NCBI GenBank assembly: GCA_963678705.1 | Contig: OY783219.1 | Coordinates: 1,364,001 to 1,428,000, forward strand | DNA: 64,000 nucleotides | Source of the DNA: Panorpa germanica | Taxonomy: Eukaryota; Arthropoda; Insecta; Mecoptera; Panorpidae | Direction of reading: 5' to 3' | Shown: piece by piece, positions 46,072-56,059 of the stretch | How the letters are laid out: the number at the start of each line of letters is the position of its first letter | How positions within the stretch are numbered: position 1 is the first letter of the stretch | Made by a program: the position numbers and the translations under genes | The notes under the pieces: model-generated | Databases searched by the model: none | Seen by the model: only the letters and a program-made list of their open reading frames with translations | What the model was told of the DNA's origin: nothing

Positions 46072-46767
46072 ACAGTTTTACTTAGCGACGACGGGGTTCT
46101 TTTTAGTTGATTGCCGAGCGGAAGCAATTGTTTACACTATTTAGTCGCGTTGTAACTTATATTTAGAAATAGCCACAATTCAAATTAAAAGAAGGATTGA
46201 CACTTTTATAAACTTTATTTATTAACACAAAAACAATTACAACTACTTTACAATTATTACGGTTTATTATTTTACTTATTAGTTTTACTGGCTGATGTTT
46301 TCTTGCGGTCTGACTGCTGTTGTAAAAACTCTTCTCACTGACTGACTAACTCCCACTGACTTATTCCTCCTACTGACGCTGACTGACTTCCGACGCGATG
46401 CTTTGCTCCTTTTATATTAGCGGTTTACGCAGCAGACTACCCCTGATCACGACTCTTTTGACTTTCTAGAATATTCCTATAATTATCCAAATACGCTGTT
46501 TGACCTTCCGACTATTTCTATGACGTTCTACTCCATCGCGTAGTATTTGGTTCTAGAACGTTCACATGTAAACAATAACACAAGTGCAGTTGTTTACGTT
46601 CATTTCCAGGAACACACACGCGTATAAGTTATGCGCCAACTAGTAAACAGCCTCGTTATCGAAACGTCTAGATATTTGTGCAGGGATGCGTAACCTTTTC
46701 TGCTAATTCCAGCTATTATTTTATAACTATAATTTTTGTCTGTTCATACGCCCGCAAATCCGTAACA
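46068..46767 (-). repeat. 3' LTR
   Basis: 700 bp, TGTTAC to GTAACA. It reads the same as the copy at 48545-49244. The purine tract abuts it at 46768 (minus strand). Confidence 0.9.
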
Positions 46768-46781
46768 CTTTCCCCCTCTTA
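46768..46781 (-). promoter_or_regulatory. polypurine tract
   Basis: Minus strand AAGAGGGGGAAAG directly before the 3' LTR; primes plus-strand DNA synthesis in LTR elements. Confidence 0.75.
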
Positions 46782-47287
46782 AATGCGCTCGTCCCGAGTG
46801 CTTATAATTTTCATCGGGCGGCTGAATCGGCTGGTTTCGAATCCGGAGCATTTTTCATCTTCGTTCATTGTCGCGCCAGTCTCGGTGAACGTTGATGCAT
46901 TTTCTCTTGGGCTGACCTCTGCACGTTGTAGATCACGTCCCAACTTACGGCTAATTTTAAATACGGTCCTTCCTTTCCGGCTTACAGCTTAGTGCTTCGT
47001 CTTCTATTTTTCTTACGATAAATAAGCCATACTGCCTCACATTTTCAAAAGCGCTGACTTATTTTGCCACGATCGTAACGCTTTACGTGGCGATCCATCG
47101 CTCACGGCGTTCTCACGAAAACGGGGAGACTTCTTCTAGTTCTTGCGCCATGGTTTCGCAGTACTCTTCGGAAGGTGTCTTCACAGTGTATGTGTCATGT
47201 CGACATCATCGTTTCACTAATGTACAACTTCTGCCGTATCTTCTGTAGGGTTGCATGTGTCGGGAAATGTTCACCTTATTAATTCCA

Positions 47288-47438
47288 CGAGGGAGCTTTT
47301 TCGGTCTTCACCTGTTTGGACCTACTAGGGAGCTTTTTAGGTCTTCACCTGTTTGGACCTACGAGGGAGCTTTTTCGGTCTTCACCTGCTTGGACCCGCT
47401 AGGGAGCTTTTTAGGTCTTCACCTGTTTGGACCTATTC
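47288..47438 (-). repeat. four tandem 36-37-bp repeats
   Basis: Four units of GGGAGCTTTTT(A/C)GGTCTT then CACCTG(T/C)TTGGACC lie in the 3' part of the retroelement interior, just beyond the Gag stop. They alternate AGG and CGG variants, which suggests a two-unit duplication. Function unknown. Confidence 0.85.
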
Positions 47439-47452
47439 CCTTCTATTGTTTG

Positions 47453-48304
47453 TTAGTGGTGAGGGAAGTTTGCGCCATTCGCAATAGATTTTCTGCCCCT
47501 GTCGTAAGGCCATTGAATTCCTCTTCTTCTTCTTAAATTACCACTGCTTCTGTTTTCATTTTCTTGATCCGGATTCTGTTTTTTGTTCATGGCCGGAGTA
47601 GCTTGTAGGGGGTAGAATGCAGTGGAGGCGCTCCATACGCAGTTTATTTCAGAAACTTGTATTTTGGCTTCATTAATGTTCTTTAGCTTCGTAAATAATA
47701 CAGCCCCTCTGATTCTGCGCTCTCGTACTGCGCTCGCGAAATATCTGGGGGCTTTACCTGCAGCACGGTTCACATATCGTTCGATGTCAGTCACTAGGTC
47801 CGCTGATCTTTCTTCTGTAGCTTGCTTACTGTTCTTTTGAACGATTTCAACGCCTTTTTCTATTTCTTCAGTTTTTGTCTCCGCCAACTCTTGTTGGAGA
47901 CCTTCTGCTACATTTTCTTCTATTTTATCTTTACGCGTTACTAATTCCTCTTTGGATCCCCGGCAAGCTTCTTCAACAGCTTGCAACTGCGCTTGCAACG
48001 CATTCAACTTCTCGCAGATTTGTTCTTTGGACCTTTCCGTCTGTTCTTGAAATTTCTCGAACATCTCTTCTTTAGACTTTTCGGCCTGCCCTTGAATTTT
48101 CTCGAACATCTCTTCTTTCATCTCTCTTAAATCAGCATTTTGTTTTTTAGTGTTTTCGGCCTGCTCTTGAATTTTCTCGAACATCTCTTCTTTCATCTCT
48201 CTTAAATCAGCATTTTGTTTTTTAGTGTTTTCGGCCTGCTCTTGAATTTTCTCGAACATCTCTTTTAACATTTCCTCCATTTTTGTTGCGTATTGTGTTG
48301 TCAA
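47453..48304 (-). CDS. Gag-like coiled-coil protein of LTR retrotransposon
   Basis: 283 residues, intact. Residues ~1-110 are heptad-rich coiled coil with two perfect or near-perfect 25-residue repeats (MFEKIQEQAENTKKQ, NADLREMKEE) and a shortened third. A middle helical part (EERSADLVTDIERYVNRAAG) is followed by a basic C-terminal end (NLRRRRGIQWPYDRGRKS). No CCHC knuckle is visible. The repeats look like recent slippage expansion. It probably forms particles with proteins of an autonomous relative. Confidence 0.75.
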   Translation of the reverse strand: MTTQYATKMEEMLKEMFEKIQEQAENTKKQNADLREMKEEMFEKIQEQAENTKKQNADLREMKEEMFEKIQGQAEKSKEEMFEKFQEQTERSKEQICEKLNALQAQLQAVEEACRGSKEELVTRKDKIEENVAEGLQQELAETKTEEIEKGVEIVQKNSKQATEERSADLVTDIERYVNRAAGKAPRYFASAVRERRIRGAVLFTKLKNINEAKIQVSEINCVWSASTAFYPLQATPAMNKKQNPDQENENRSSGNLRRRRGIQWPYDRGRKSIANGANFPHH

Positions 48305-48525
48305 TTGTTTTAAAGTTATTTTCTAGAATTTCTGGAAGGTTCTGGAACTTTCTGGAAATTTCTTCGAAGTCAATATTTCTGTTTTCCTCGAACCTTCCAC
48401 TTCGTAAAATCCTTCTTGCTTCAAATCCCGACTAGAAGTTTCTGGAAGTCTCTTCGGAAACCTAGTTTCAGACTTTCCTGTTTTTCTTCTTGGAATTCTC
48501 TCTGCAGCGGTCGTAACTGTGGCTA

Positions 48526-48544
48526 CCCCACACCTGACACCAAA
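48526..48544 (-). promoter_or_regulatory. primer-binding-site-like sequence
   Basis: Minus strand TTTGGTGTCAGGTGTGGGG immediately follows the 5' LTR. It is nearly the same as the site at 578-594. Confidence 0.7.
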
Positions 48545-49240
48545 TGTTACAGTTTTACTTAGCGACGACGGGGTTCTTTTTAGTTGATTGCCGAGCGGAA
48601 GCAATTGTTTACACTATTTAGTCGCGTTGTAACTTATATTTAGAAATAGCCACAATTCAAATTAAAAGAAGGATTGACACTTTTATAAACTTTATTTATT
48701 AACACAAAAACAATTACAACTACTTTACAATTATTACGGTTTATTATTTTACTTATTAGTTTTACTGGCTGATGTTTTCTTGCGGTCTGACTGCTGTTGT
48801 AAAAACTCTTCTCACTGACTGACTAACTCCCACTGACTTATTCCTCCTACTGACGCTGACTGACTTCCGACGCGATGCTTTGCTCCTTTTATATTAGCGG
48901 TTTACGCAGCAGACTACCCCTGATCACGACTCTTTTGACTTTCTAGAATATTCCTATAATTATCCAAATACGCTGTTTGACCTTCCGACTATTTCTATGA
49001 CGTTCTACTCCATCGCGTAGTATTTGGTTCTAGAACGTTCACATGTAAACAATAACACAAGTGCAGTTGTTTACGTTCATTTCCAGGAACACACACGCGT
49101 ATAAGTTATGCGCCAACTAGTAAACAGCCTCGTTATCGAAACGTCTAGATATTTGTGCAGGGATGCGTAACCTTTTCTGCTAATTCCAGCTATTATTTTA
49201 TAACTATAATTTTTGTCTGTTCATACGCCCGCAAATCCGT

Positions 49241-49244
<4 letters not shown>
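48545..49244 (-). repeat. 5' LTR
   Basis: 700 bp, same sequence as 46068-46767 as far as I can read. It is followed on the minus strand by the PBS-like site. Confidence 0.9.

Positions 49245-49307
<63 letters not shown>
49245..49307. repeat. (AT)n microsatellite, right part
   Basis: Continuation of the AT tract at 45988-46067. Confidence 0.9.
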
Positions 49308-49310
<3 letters not shown>

Positions 49311-49311
<1 letters not shown>

Positions 49312-49600
49312 CAAATTTGGTGAGGTGCAACTATCATCTCCAGCTTCTAATACCAATGGTTACAAACTTGTTAAGGCGACTAGAGGGGATGAAGGAAGTC
49401 TAATTCCCGAACCTTTTGTGACGCCAAATGTTACAAATTCGTAGGCTGTACCACACGCGTGACTTGGGATCTTTTAATTACCAAGCGAAAGTAATTATTT
49501 ATGCTATATGGTCGCGTTGTAACTAAATAAATAAAGAATAGCCAAAATTAAAATGAGAACACGGATTTACACTTTTTACAGACTTTATTAAACGACAATA
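49311..49600 (-). repeat. relic of a related older LTR element
   Basis: 49429-49600 starts TGTTACAAATTC and shares GTCGCGTTGTAACT and the general order with the young 700-bp LTR, but is diverged and short. On its left, TTTGGCGTCACAAAAGG (minus strand) is a PBS-like leader start. So a second, older member of the family lies next to the young one. Confidence 0.65.
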
Positions 49601-49679
49601 CTCGAAGTGTTATCGATTAAAAATTTGTCAATTTTGATTTTTTATTTAAAACTTTTATTTCAAGTTTAAAAAAAATTAT

Positions 49680-50500
49680 TATTGTTCGACGTAACCACCT
49701 TTAGCGCGAATAAAAGCATTGAGTCTGTCCGAGAAAGCTGCACGAATGTGGTTTGGTCATATTTTGTCCCATTCTCGGCGAAGAGCAATCTTTAAGGTGT
49801 CCACCCTTTCATATTTTTTAGTTGATACTTCGTCCTCCGGAATGAACCATATGGAAAAATCCATTGGGTTTAAGTCCGGGTAATATGGTAGCCGTTGTTG
49901 TGAAGAAATTTAAGAAACGTTGTGTTTAACGGGCTTATGGGGTAGTGCCGAGAGTTGTTGAAATGTTCAATGGTTTCTACCAAGTTGTTTACGTGCCAAA
50001 GGTAACAAAGTATTTTGTAAAATCTTTTCACGGTAGGTTTGTTGATTGACCTTTACGTTCAGTTCAATGAAAACGAGTAGTGAGCATTCTCTAACAGTTA
50101 TCGCAGCCCAATCTGTCACTGATGCAGACGCTTGCTTTCGCAGAGCAATTCGCTGGTTTAAATTGTCTTTTGATTAGCACTCTAGCCAAACACGATCGTT
50201 TTCTTTGTTTACATATTATTGAACGATAAAAAAAATTTCATTAGAAAAGAACAAATTTTCAATCTCGCCATCAACGTGCAAATGTCTTAACACCTTCGTT
50301 CTTGCTAGGTGAACTGCGTTTTGTACAGGTGTTAGCTCTAGTACTATTTGTATATTGTAGGGCTTCAATCGTAGTTCATTTTTTAATATGCGCCCCATGC
50401 TACGAGCAGGCATATTAAGATCTTTCTTCAATTAAACTGTGCTTTGTCGTAGATTTCGTTAAATTCTACCCTTCACGTCTTTCAAACCATTTTTGCCGAT
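49680..50500 (-). pseudogene. Tc1/mariner-superfamily transposase relic
   Basis: Minus strand in order: ARSMGRILKNELRLKPYNIQ, LARTKVLRHLHVDGEIEN, LFFSNEIFFIVQ (first catalytic Asp replaced by Asn), LNQRIALRKQASASVTDWAA, VNQQTYREKILQN, TFQQLSALPHKPVKHN (second catalytic region), ALRREWDKI and LNAFIRAKGGYVEQ at the end. Stops and shifts make it dead. It lies in intron 12 of the receptor gene. Confidence 0.8.
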
Positions 50501-50559
50501 GTTGCTGTTACCAAAAAGCCAGCCCAGCGTGAAATTTAAATTAACCCCACAACTGTCAC

Positions 50560-52006
50560 CAACTGTAACCGGCGCGAATCTACATCGTAATCATATGAAT
50601 ATAAATCTTTAGGATTTCTTACGTGTAACGAGGCAAAAAGGCATCCACGGGAAATTTAAATGATTAAATATTTAAATGGGTAACAAAAGTTAAGGAGGGG
50701 GTTATGGTCAAAAGGATAAAAGAAGGATATTTTCGATAATATTTTTTACGACGCAGTAAAATATAAATTATATATATAAAAATATATATAAAATATAATT
50801 AAAGGAATTCTTTGTGAAATTTTCATAAATAAATATCAAGAATTGAGGCATTGACAGCGAATCTCCGCAAACATCACTGAATTATCTGAAATGAAAAAAA
50901 CAAAATGTTTTCATTAGTTGATAAGTTTATGCAGGTAGAGCTGTCGAGTTTTTTTATTTATTGATTTTTCAATTTTTTACAGCACTTAGAAGTCAAAATA
51001 CCGATTTTTCATGAAGAAAATCAGAAACTATGTTATTTTAATATTAAAAAAGAAAACTTGGCAACACTACCTCGGCATTTATGTAAAAGCTAAGTGTGAG
51101 AAAAACGCGTTTAAACGACCAGAGAGGTGAAGTAAAACTCTATATCTGCGACAGTTTTATTCCAATCGACTTCAAATTTTCACACAATAAACTGAATACG
51201 TTGTACAGTAATATTACTATGTATTAATATACTATGTAAAAGTCAAGAGTTGGAAGTAGTTGTTTAACGAAAAATCTCGGTGCTTGAATGTCTATTAGTA
51301 ATTTAAGTGCTTTGTGAAGCCGCGCGACGCTCTGGATTTCGGAACCTGATAACCGTTAAGCTTCTCTCGAAGATGTATCTCGGTTGATGCACCGCAAAAT
51401 TAGACACCCGCTAAAATCTAGAACCCCATATATTAATTCTCAGAATTTGCAAATCATCAACGCATGTATGTCTTAATGTCTTATCATTATGCAAGTTGCT
51501 AGTGGTGTCGTCTTGATAACATAAATAATGGACCTCGAGATTTAATATATCTAATACTAGAAGTTTGAGGAATTACATTAAAACAAAAAATGAATTTCCT
51601 CCGATTACAATACCTATTGCCTCTCTCTTCATTCCCCAGCCTAAATCTAGCAACCATTTTCACATCCTTTCCCACTTTGTTTTCCAGGTACCGTGGGAAT
51701 CCCTTAGTCCATAACCTTCTGTACCTTGTATTGTATCTTCCTTCGTCAATCTACCTCATCCTCTCCTTTTGTTGAATATCCACTTCTCAGTACCGTAACT
51801 AGGTTAGCCTGTGAACTTGAAAAATTATTTTCGTGGCCTTTCTTTGCCTATGACCTTGGCGAAGGCCAATTTCGCTTTCCCCTCGCTAAGATTCTAATTG
51901 AGTACTCATTATTAACTGAAATCGTAAAAGTGTTCAAGTAAGGCATATCCATTGCATTATAAGTAAGATAGCTTACAACTAACGTAATTTGTAAATCCTG
52001 TTGCAG
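50560..52006. other. intron 12 remainder, nothing assigned
   Basis: AT-rich, with no recognised element. Short frames at 51590-51940 have no motif or supporting context. Confidence 0.4.
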
Positions 52007-52559
52007 GTTTACGCCAGGAATAAAGTTGCAGCTTTAAACGGTGAAATAGTAAATTTCACATTCACATGGCAACATAAAGGTAATGTCTTACTTAGAATTT
52101 AATAATTATAACTAACGCGTTTAAGATAGTCACTCGAAACAATTTCTTCATTTGGTGTGCCTATTAGTCCCGTTTATATCACCTGCTGGTATTTAACATC
52201 TATCATCTCTTAGAGAGATGAAAACATAGATTACAGCAAAGAAGAAAACAATTATCACAACGAATTCCCTAAATTCGTAATTAACACATTATGTGTTATT
52301 ATTTAAAAGTATTCAACGTAATGAATGTAAATTCACAGCTTCAAACGCACCGCCGCATTTTAAGCACGTCTCGACAGATAATAATTTGGTTTTTAATTGG
52401 ACATGGGAATACCCTTTTTTCCCAAATGGAAAACTGGAGAAGTTCCTAATTGACATTTATGTCACAAGCACACAACTGCGACGCCAGCTTAGCCCAAATG
52501 AAGTACACTTTCACCAGGACGTAGAGATAAACGAAATTAGGAAAAATTATTATTTTCCG
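52007..52559 (+). CDS. receptor gene exons 13-14 (fibronectin-III-like)
   Basis: Exon 13 (52007-52079) gives VYARNKVAALNGEIVNFTFT. Exon 14 (52339-52559) gives APPHFKHVSTDNNLVFNWTW and EYPFFPNGKLEKFLIDIYV, the Trp-bearing B strand and C/C' strands of a fibronectin III fold. Glycosylation sites NFT and NWT are present. Splice sites are canonical. Confidence 0.75.
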
Positions 52560-52800
52560 GTAAATATATCAACTATCCAAGCATAGATCTTAATTAATTA
52601 TTTTAATTGCAAGTATAATTCTTTTTCATCTTTTTTTATACATTTTTTTCTTAGAGAGATTCATCATATTCTGTCATATTTTCTTATCATAACAAATACT
52701 GCATTAGATCAATAAGTCTATGACTATTAATATTTTCACTCCATGTTCAAGAACTTGTAATATGTTTTTAAAATAATTAAAATAAACTCTTCTCTGGTAG

Positions 52801-53384
52801 ACTCCTGCTTTACTGAGTGCATCAAGATTCCATGTAACTGTTAGTGCAGTTAATAACTTGCTGGGTGAACCGGCAACACTATTGATAGAGACAGAAATGT
52901 CAGCACCGAATATCACTGGAAATTTGAAAGTTAGAAAAATATCAGACACACGGCGCGAAATTAAAATAGCTTCAGGAAATATAGACATCACAAAGAGCAG
53001 GTATTTCTCTGTATTATAGAATGTAGATTGTAAAATGTTGTTGTACGAGTAGGCACGGTAGTTTCACTGATGGTAGTTCTGGAAAACTACTCGTATACAG
53101 TTCTCGACAATAGTTCTGCAAGCGGTTGTAAAAATAAAAATCTCGTTATTTTACCAGTTTACTAACCAGAGCTCAAATCTTGTTGGAACAACATATATGC
53201 AATGATAATTCCATGCATTTATTTCAGTGGCGTATACATTCTTGTCGTAGAAGTTGGATCCAAAAATACCGGCCAACACAATCCTAGGCTTATTACTCGG
53301 CATATAACTGGTTATGAAGAAGAATTTGAAAAAGCTAAGATAGAAACGGATGAATTTGCGTGGATTGCAGTCAAGCTACATCAG
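52801..53384 (+). CDS. receptor gene exons 15-16 (fibronectin-III-like)
   Basis: Exon 15 (52801-53000) starts after GGTAG and gives ASRFHVTVSAVNNLLGEPAT, the FxVxVxAxNxxGxxP signature of fibronectin III F-G strands. Exon 16 (53228-53384) gives GVYILVVEVGSKNTGQHN and TDEFAWIAVKLHQ. The Ser codon split across the junction (AG|T) is in phase. Confidence 0.75.
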
Positions 53385-53451
53385 GTAAAACATCGAGCTG
53401 TTTTTCTTCTAAAGCTTAGTTCTGATCTGATTATAAAATTCGTTCACTCAG

Positions 53452-53706
53452 ATACCCACCAAAGACAAAACTGTTACAATAGGAGATGGCAGTTCCGATT
53501 TGTTCTGGAACAAACCGTTGGATGCTGACAGAAATTACTACTTCGTAGTGTTAATGTTCAATGAGATTAAATCGAAAGGAAAGCCGCAGAGAGTTTACAC
53601 TTATGAGCCAGTTGACGATGTAGAGGTAGTATACCAATCCAGAGCTGAACTGTGGACTTCTTCTGCTGCTGATTATACCAGTTGTGCTTTATTTTATATG
53701 GAACAG
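53452..53706 (+). pseudogene. receptor gene exon 17 (transmembrane) with frameshift
   Basis: It enters in frame 0 (IPTKDKTVTIGDGSSDLFWN ... RVYTYEPVDDVEV). From about 53640 the transmembrane helix GLLLLLIIPVVLYFIWNR is encoded only in the +1 frame. In the +1 frame TAG ends at 53629, so the shift must lie between about 53630 and 53660. The exon is 255 nt; only 254 nt would fit the phase of exon 18, which opens G|TTA. So one surplus base is present. If translated as is, the helix and the cytoplasmic part are lost and a short tail ending at 53751 is added. Confidence 0.85.
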
Positions 53707-53866
53707 GTATATACGATATCGAACATCTTAAATTTGAACTTTTCTCACTAAGGATCTTGTGTTATAATTATATAACACAATAACAAATAATAAACAATTC
53801 AAGGTTTATACTTTTGAATACAATCGATACTTCTGTCGATAATTGGTAACTTCATCTATGATTCAG

Positions 53867-55987
53867 GTTACATATTCAAAAGAAACCGTTAACCGATTCA
53901 ACTGTTATTTACGATGATGTGTCATACTCACGATGTAAGGTATTAAGTGACCCCGATTCTTTGGAACTCTTATGCGCACCACTAAAGAGAACTAGCACCG
54001 CAACGTCTGAAATAGCAACAGAAGATAAAGATCCCTGCGCTAATAACTTGACACCGGGAAATATAATAAGTGCAGATGAATTGGATGATGTTGTGAAATT
54101 CCTCATCAAATATGACAAACTGCGTAAACAATTCATGGTCAGTTATTACCTACAAATGCACTTATTCGCTCTCAATCTAAATTATTTTAAAGAATTATAT
54201 TTATAGATGATTTTAAAAAACACCACTGCCGAAAGGGCCAATGAACACACAAGGATCCATCTTACAAACTGTGGTCCATATATAGAGTGCTTAGATTGCA
54301 ATTTCATAAATGTAAGAATGTTTTGGAGAATAGAGTGCTAATGGTTTTTAATATCATCATCTATTTATGTGTTTAGCTCTTTATAAATATAATCCCAAAC
54401 CATATTTAAGAACCCGGGATTTTCGGGATATTAAATAGTCAATCTTGGTTTTGTTTATTATGAGTTACTTTAATCTCCAGCAGTTAAATTCTTTCTCGAC
54501 TATATACGTCACACAAATTTCATATCTTCTTGGATCCTGTCACACTTTGTGACCCGTTTCTCTCTCATTGCGTGACCCTTACATCATTTTTTACCGCTTA
54601 CCGCTTTTAATTCTAAGCCCTTTATAATGAGTATTTATAATTAAATTTCTGCAGAACCTACAGTACTAGCAATGATATGGGAATTGTATTTCTAAAAAAA
54701 ATATTTTAGTACATCTTAACAGACGATACTTATTCGATAGGGTTACGAGAAAACTGGAGAGTATATAGCTACGCGGTCCCCACGTGTGGACGCTGTCAAC
54801 GCATTCTGGAGTATGATTTGGCAGGAGGGTGTGACCGTTGTGGTGATGCTGTCAACGACAGTGGAAATAAAACCATCACAAAAGGTATTTTAAAATTTTT
54901 AATAAACGTTACAATAGTATTGATATATCCTGCTAAATATAATTATCATTTAAGTATGACCATACAGAATGGCCTAAACGCACAAAACCGTCTAGTAAGA
55001 GATTTTTTTTAGTGCTACAGTGAACTTTTTATTGGATTTAGTTAGATAAATTGTGAAGGAGAAACTTTTTAAAGGTTTGTTCATAAATGTTTTCAAAATT
55101 CCAAAAATATCGTGGTCTTTAGGCTAGAGAAAGTTTTCTCAACATCGTGAAAGACAGAGAAAATTTGGAAAAATTAATTTTTCACGGCTGACTTCAATAC
55201 ATAAAAGTTAAAAAAAGAAATCTCAAACGAGACCTTTTCCGCGTTTAGGCCATTTGTTATGTATGTATGTACACATTGAATAATAAAGAATTCTGTATAG
55301 GTCCAAGAGGTAAAATATTGGCCAGACAGTCAACTTGACATTAAGTGTTACGGCCCCTTTACGGTGGAATTAATTTCCTTTAAAATCAATGCGTTCTACT
55401 CAATACGTACCCTGCGACCTAAACTCCAGGATGAACCAGCGAGAAAGGTAATTAGAGGTAGTCTGGATAATGTTAACAGATCGTAGATCGTTTTAGTACT
55501 GCTTTAACGCGTTTTTGATATTCTACCATAGACAAATGCTAAACTCACGTTGGCATCTGTGCCAGTTACTTTAAGATTTTTCATAAGGACACATGACTTA
55601 CAGCAAATGTTTTATAAAATACCGTTACCAACGGTTAACAAACGCATGCTTCATATTTAGATCCGCCATTATTAATTTACTGCTTGGCCAGTTGCTGGTA
55701 CGCCGTTCTACCCTAATTCAGTGGCTTCGTTTATGAAACAAATTCGTTCAAAAGGTCATAGGTCAGGCCCTTTATTGATCCACTGCAGGTAATGACACAA
55801 TATATACCGGTATACAAATGCTATATTAATAAAATCAATAACAATATTTAGTGATGGATCTGAGAAAACTGGGGCCATAATTTTGATAGACATTTGTGCT
55901 AATATGGCTTGCAAGGAAAATGCTGTTGATATTTTAAAACATCTTCAAAAGATTCGAAAGCAACGTCCGAACTTCGTAAGAAATTTG
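53867..55987 (+). pseudogene. receptor gene exons 18-23 (PTP domain 1) with nonsense codon
   Basis: Exon 18 (53867-54137) is the juxtamembrane part (KPLTDSTVIYDDVSYSRCKV). Exon 19 (54207-54311) gives TAERANEHTRIHL and YIECLDCNFIN. Exon 20 (54741-54884) gives GYEKTGEYIATRSPRVDAVN and FWSMIWQEGVTVVVML. Exon 21 (55301-55447) gives VQEVKYWPDSQLDIKCYGPF. Exon 22 (55661-55788) reads IRHY-stop-FTAWPVAGTPF; TAA at 55673-55675 stands where PTPs usually have a polar residue before FxxWP. Exon 23 (55852-55987) completes the P-loop as HCSDGSEKTG. The loop Cys is kept but Arg is Lys, and the WPD Asp is Val, so this domain would be inactive even if read through. Confidence 0.85.
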
Positions 55988-56059
55988 GTAAGCTTAATTT
56001 TCTACGTATTAATACCAACCTTGCAAAACAATATACACACAATAAACGTTCTTGTATAG

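Larger units (their letters stand above)
46068..49244 (-). mobile_element. young gag-only LTR retrotransposon
   Basis: Two 700-bp LTRs (46068-46767 and 48545-49244), TGTTAC...GTAACA, show no difference that I could see. On the minus strand a PBS-like TTTGGTGTCAGGTGTGGGG follows the 5' LTR, and a purine tract AAGAGGGGGAAAG precedes the 3' LTR. The 1.8-kb interior holds one Gag-like ORF and no protease, RT, RNase H or integrase. It sits in an (AT)n tract, so the target duplication cannot be read. It must use proteins of a full-length relative. Apparent LTR identity means very recent insertion. Confidence 0.9.

Noticed and set aside
45936-46127. Minus-strand frame with Ile-Tyr repeats
   Set aside because: It is a translation of the (AT)n microsatellite and LTR edge.
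53641-53751. Frame-0 continuation of receptor exon 17 as a natural secreted C-terminus
   Set aside because: The +1 frame holds a clear transmembrane helix and the correct phase for exon 18, so the frame-0 tail is more likely a result of the surplus base.
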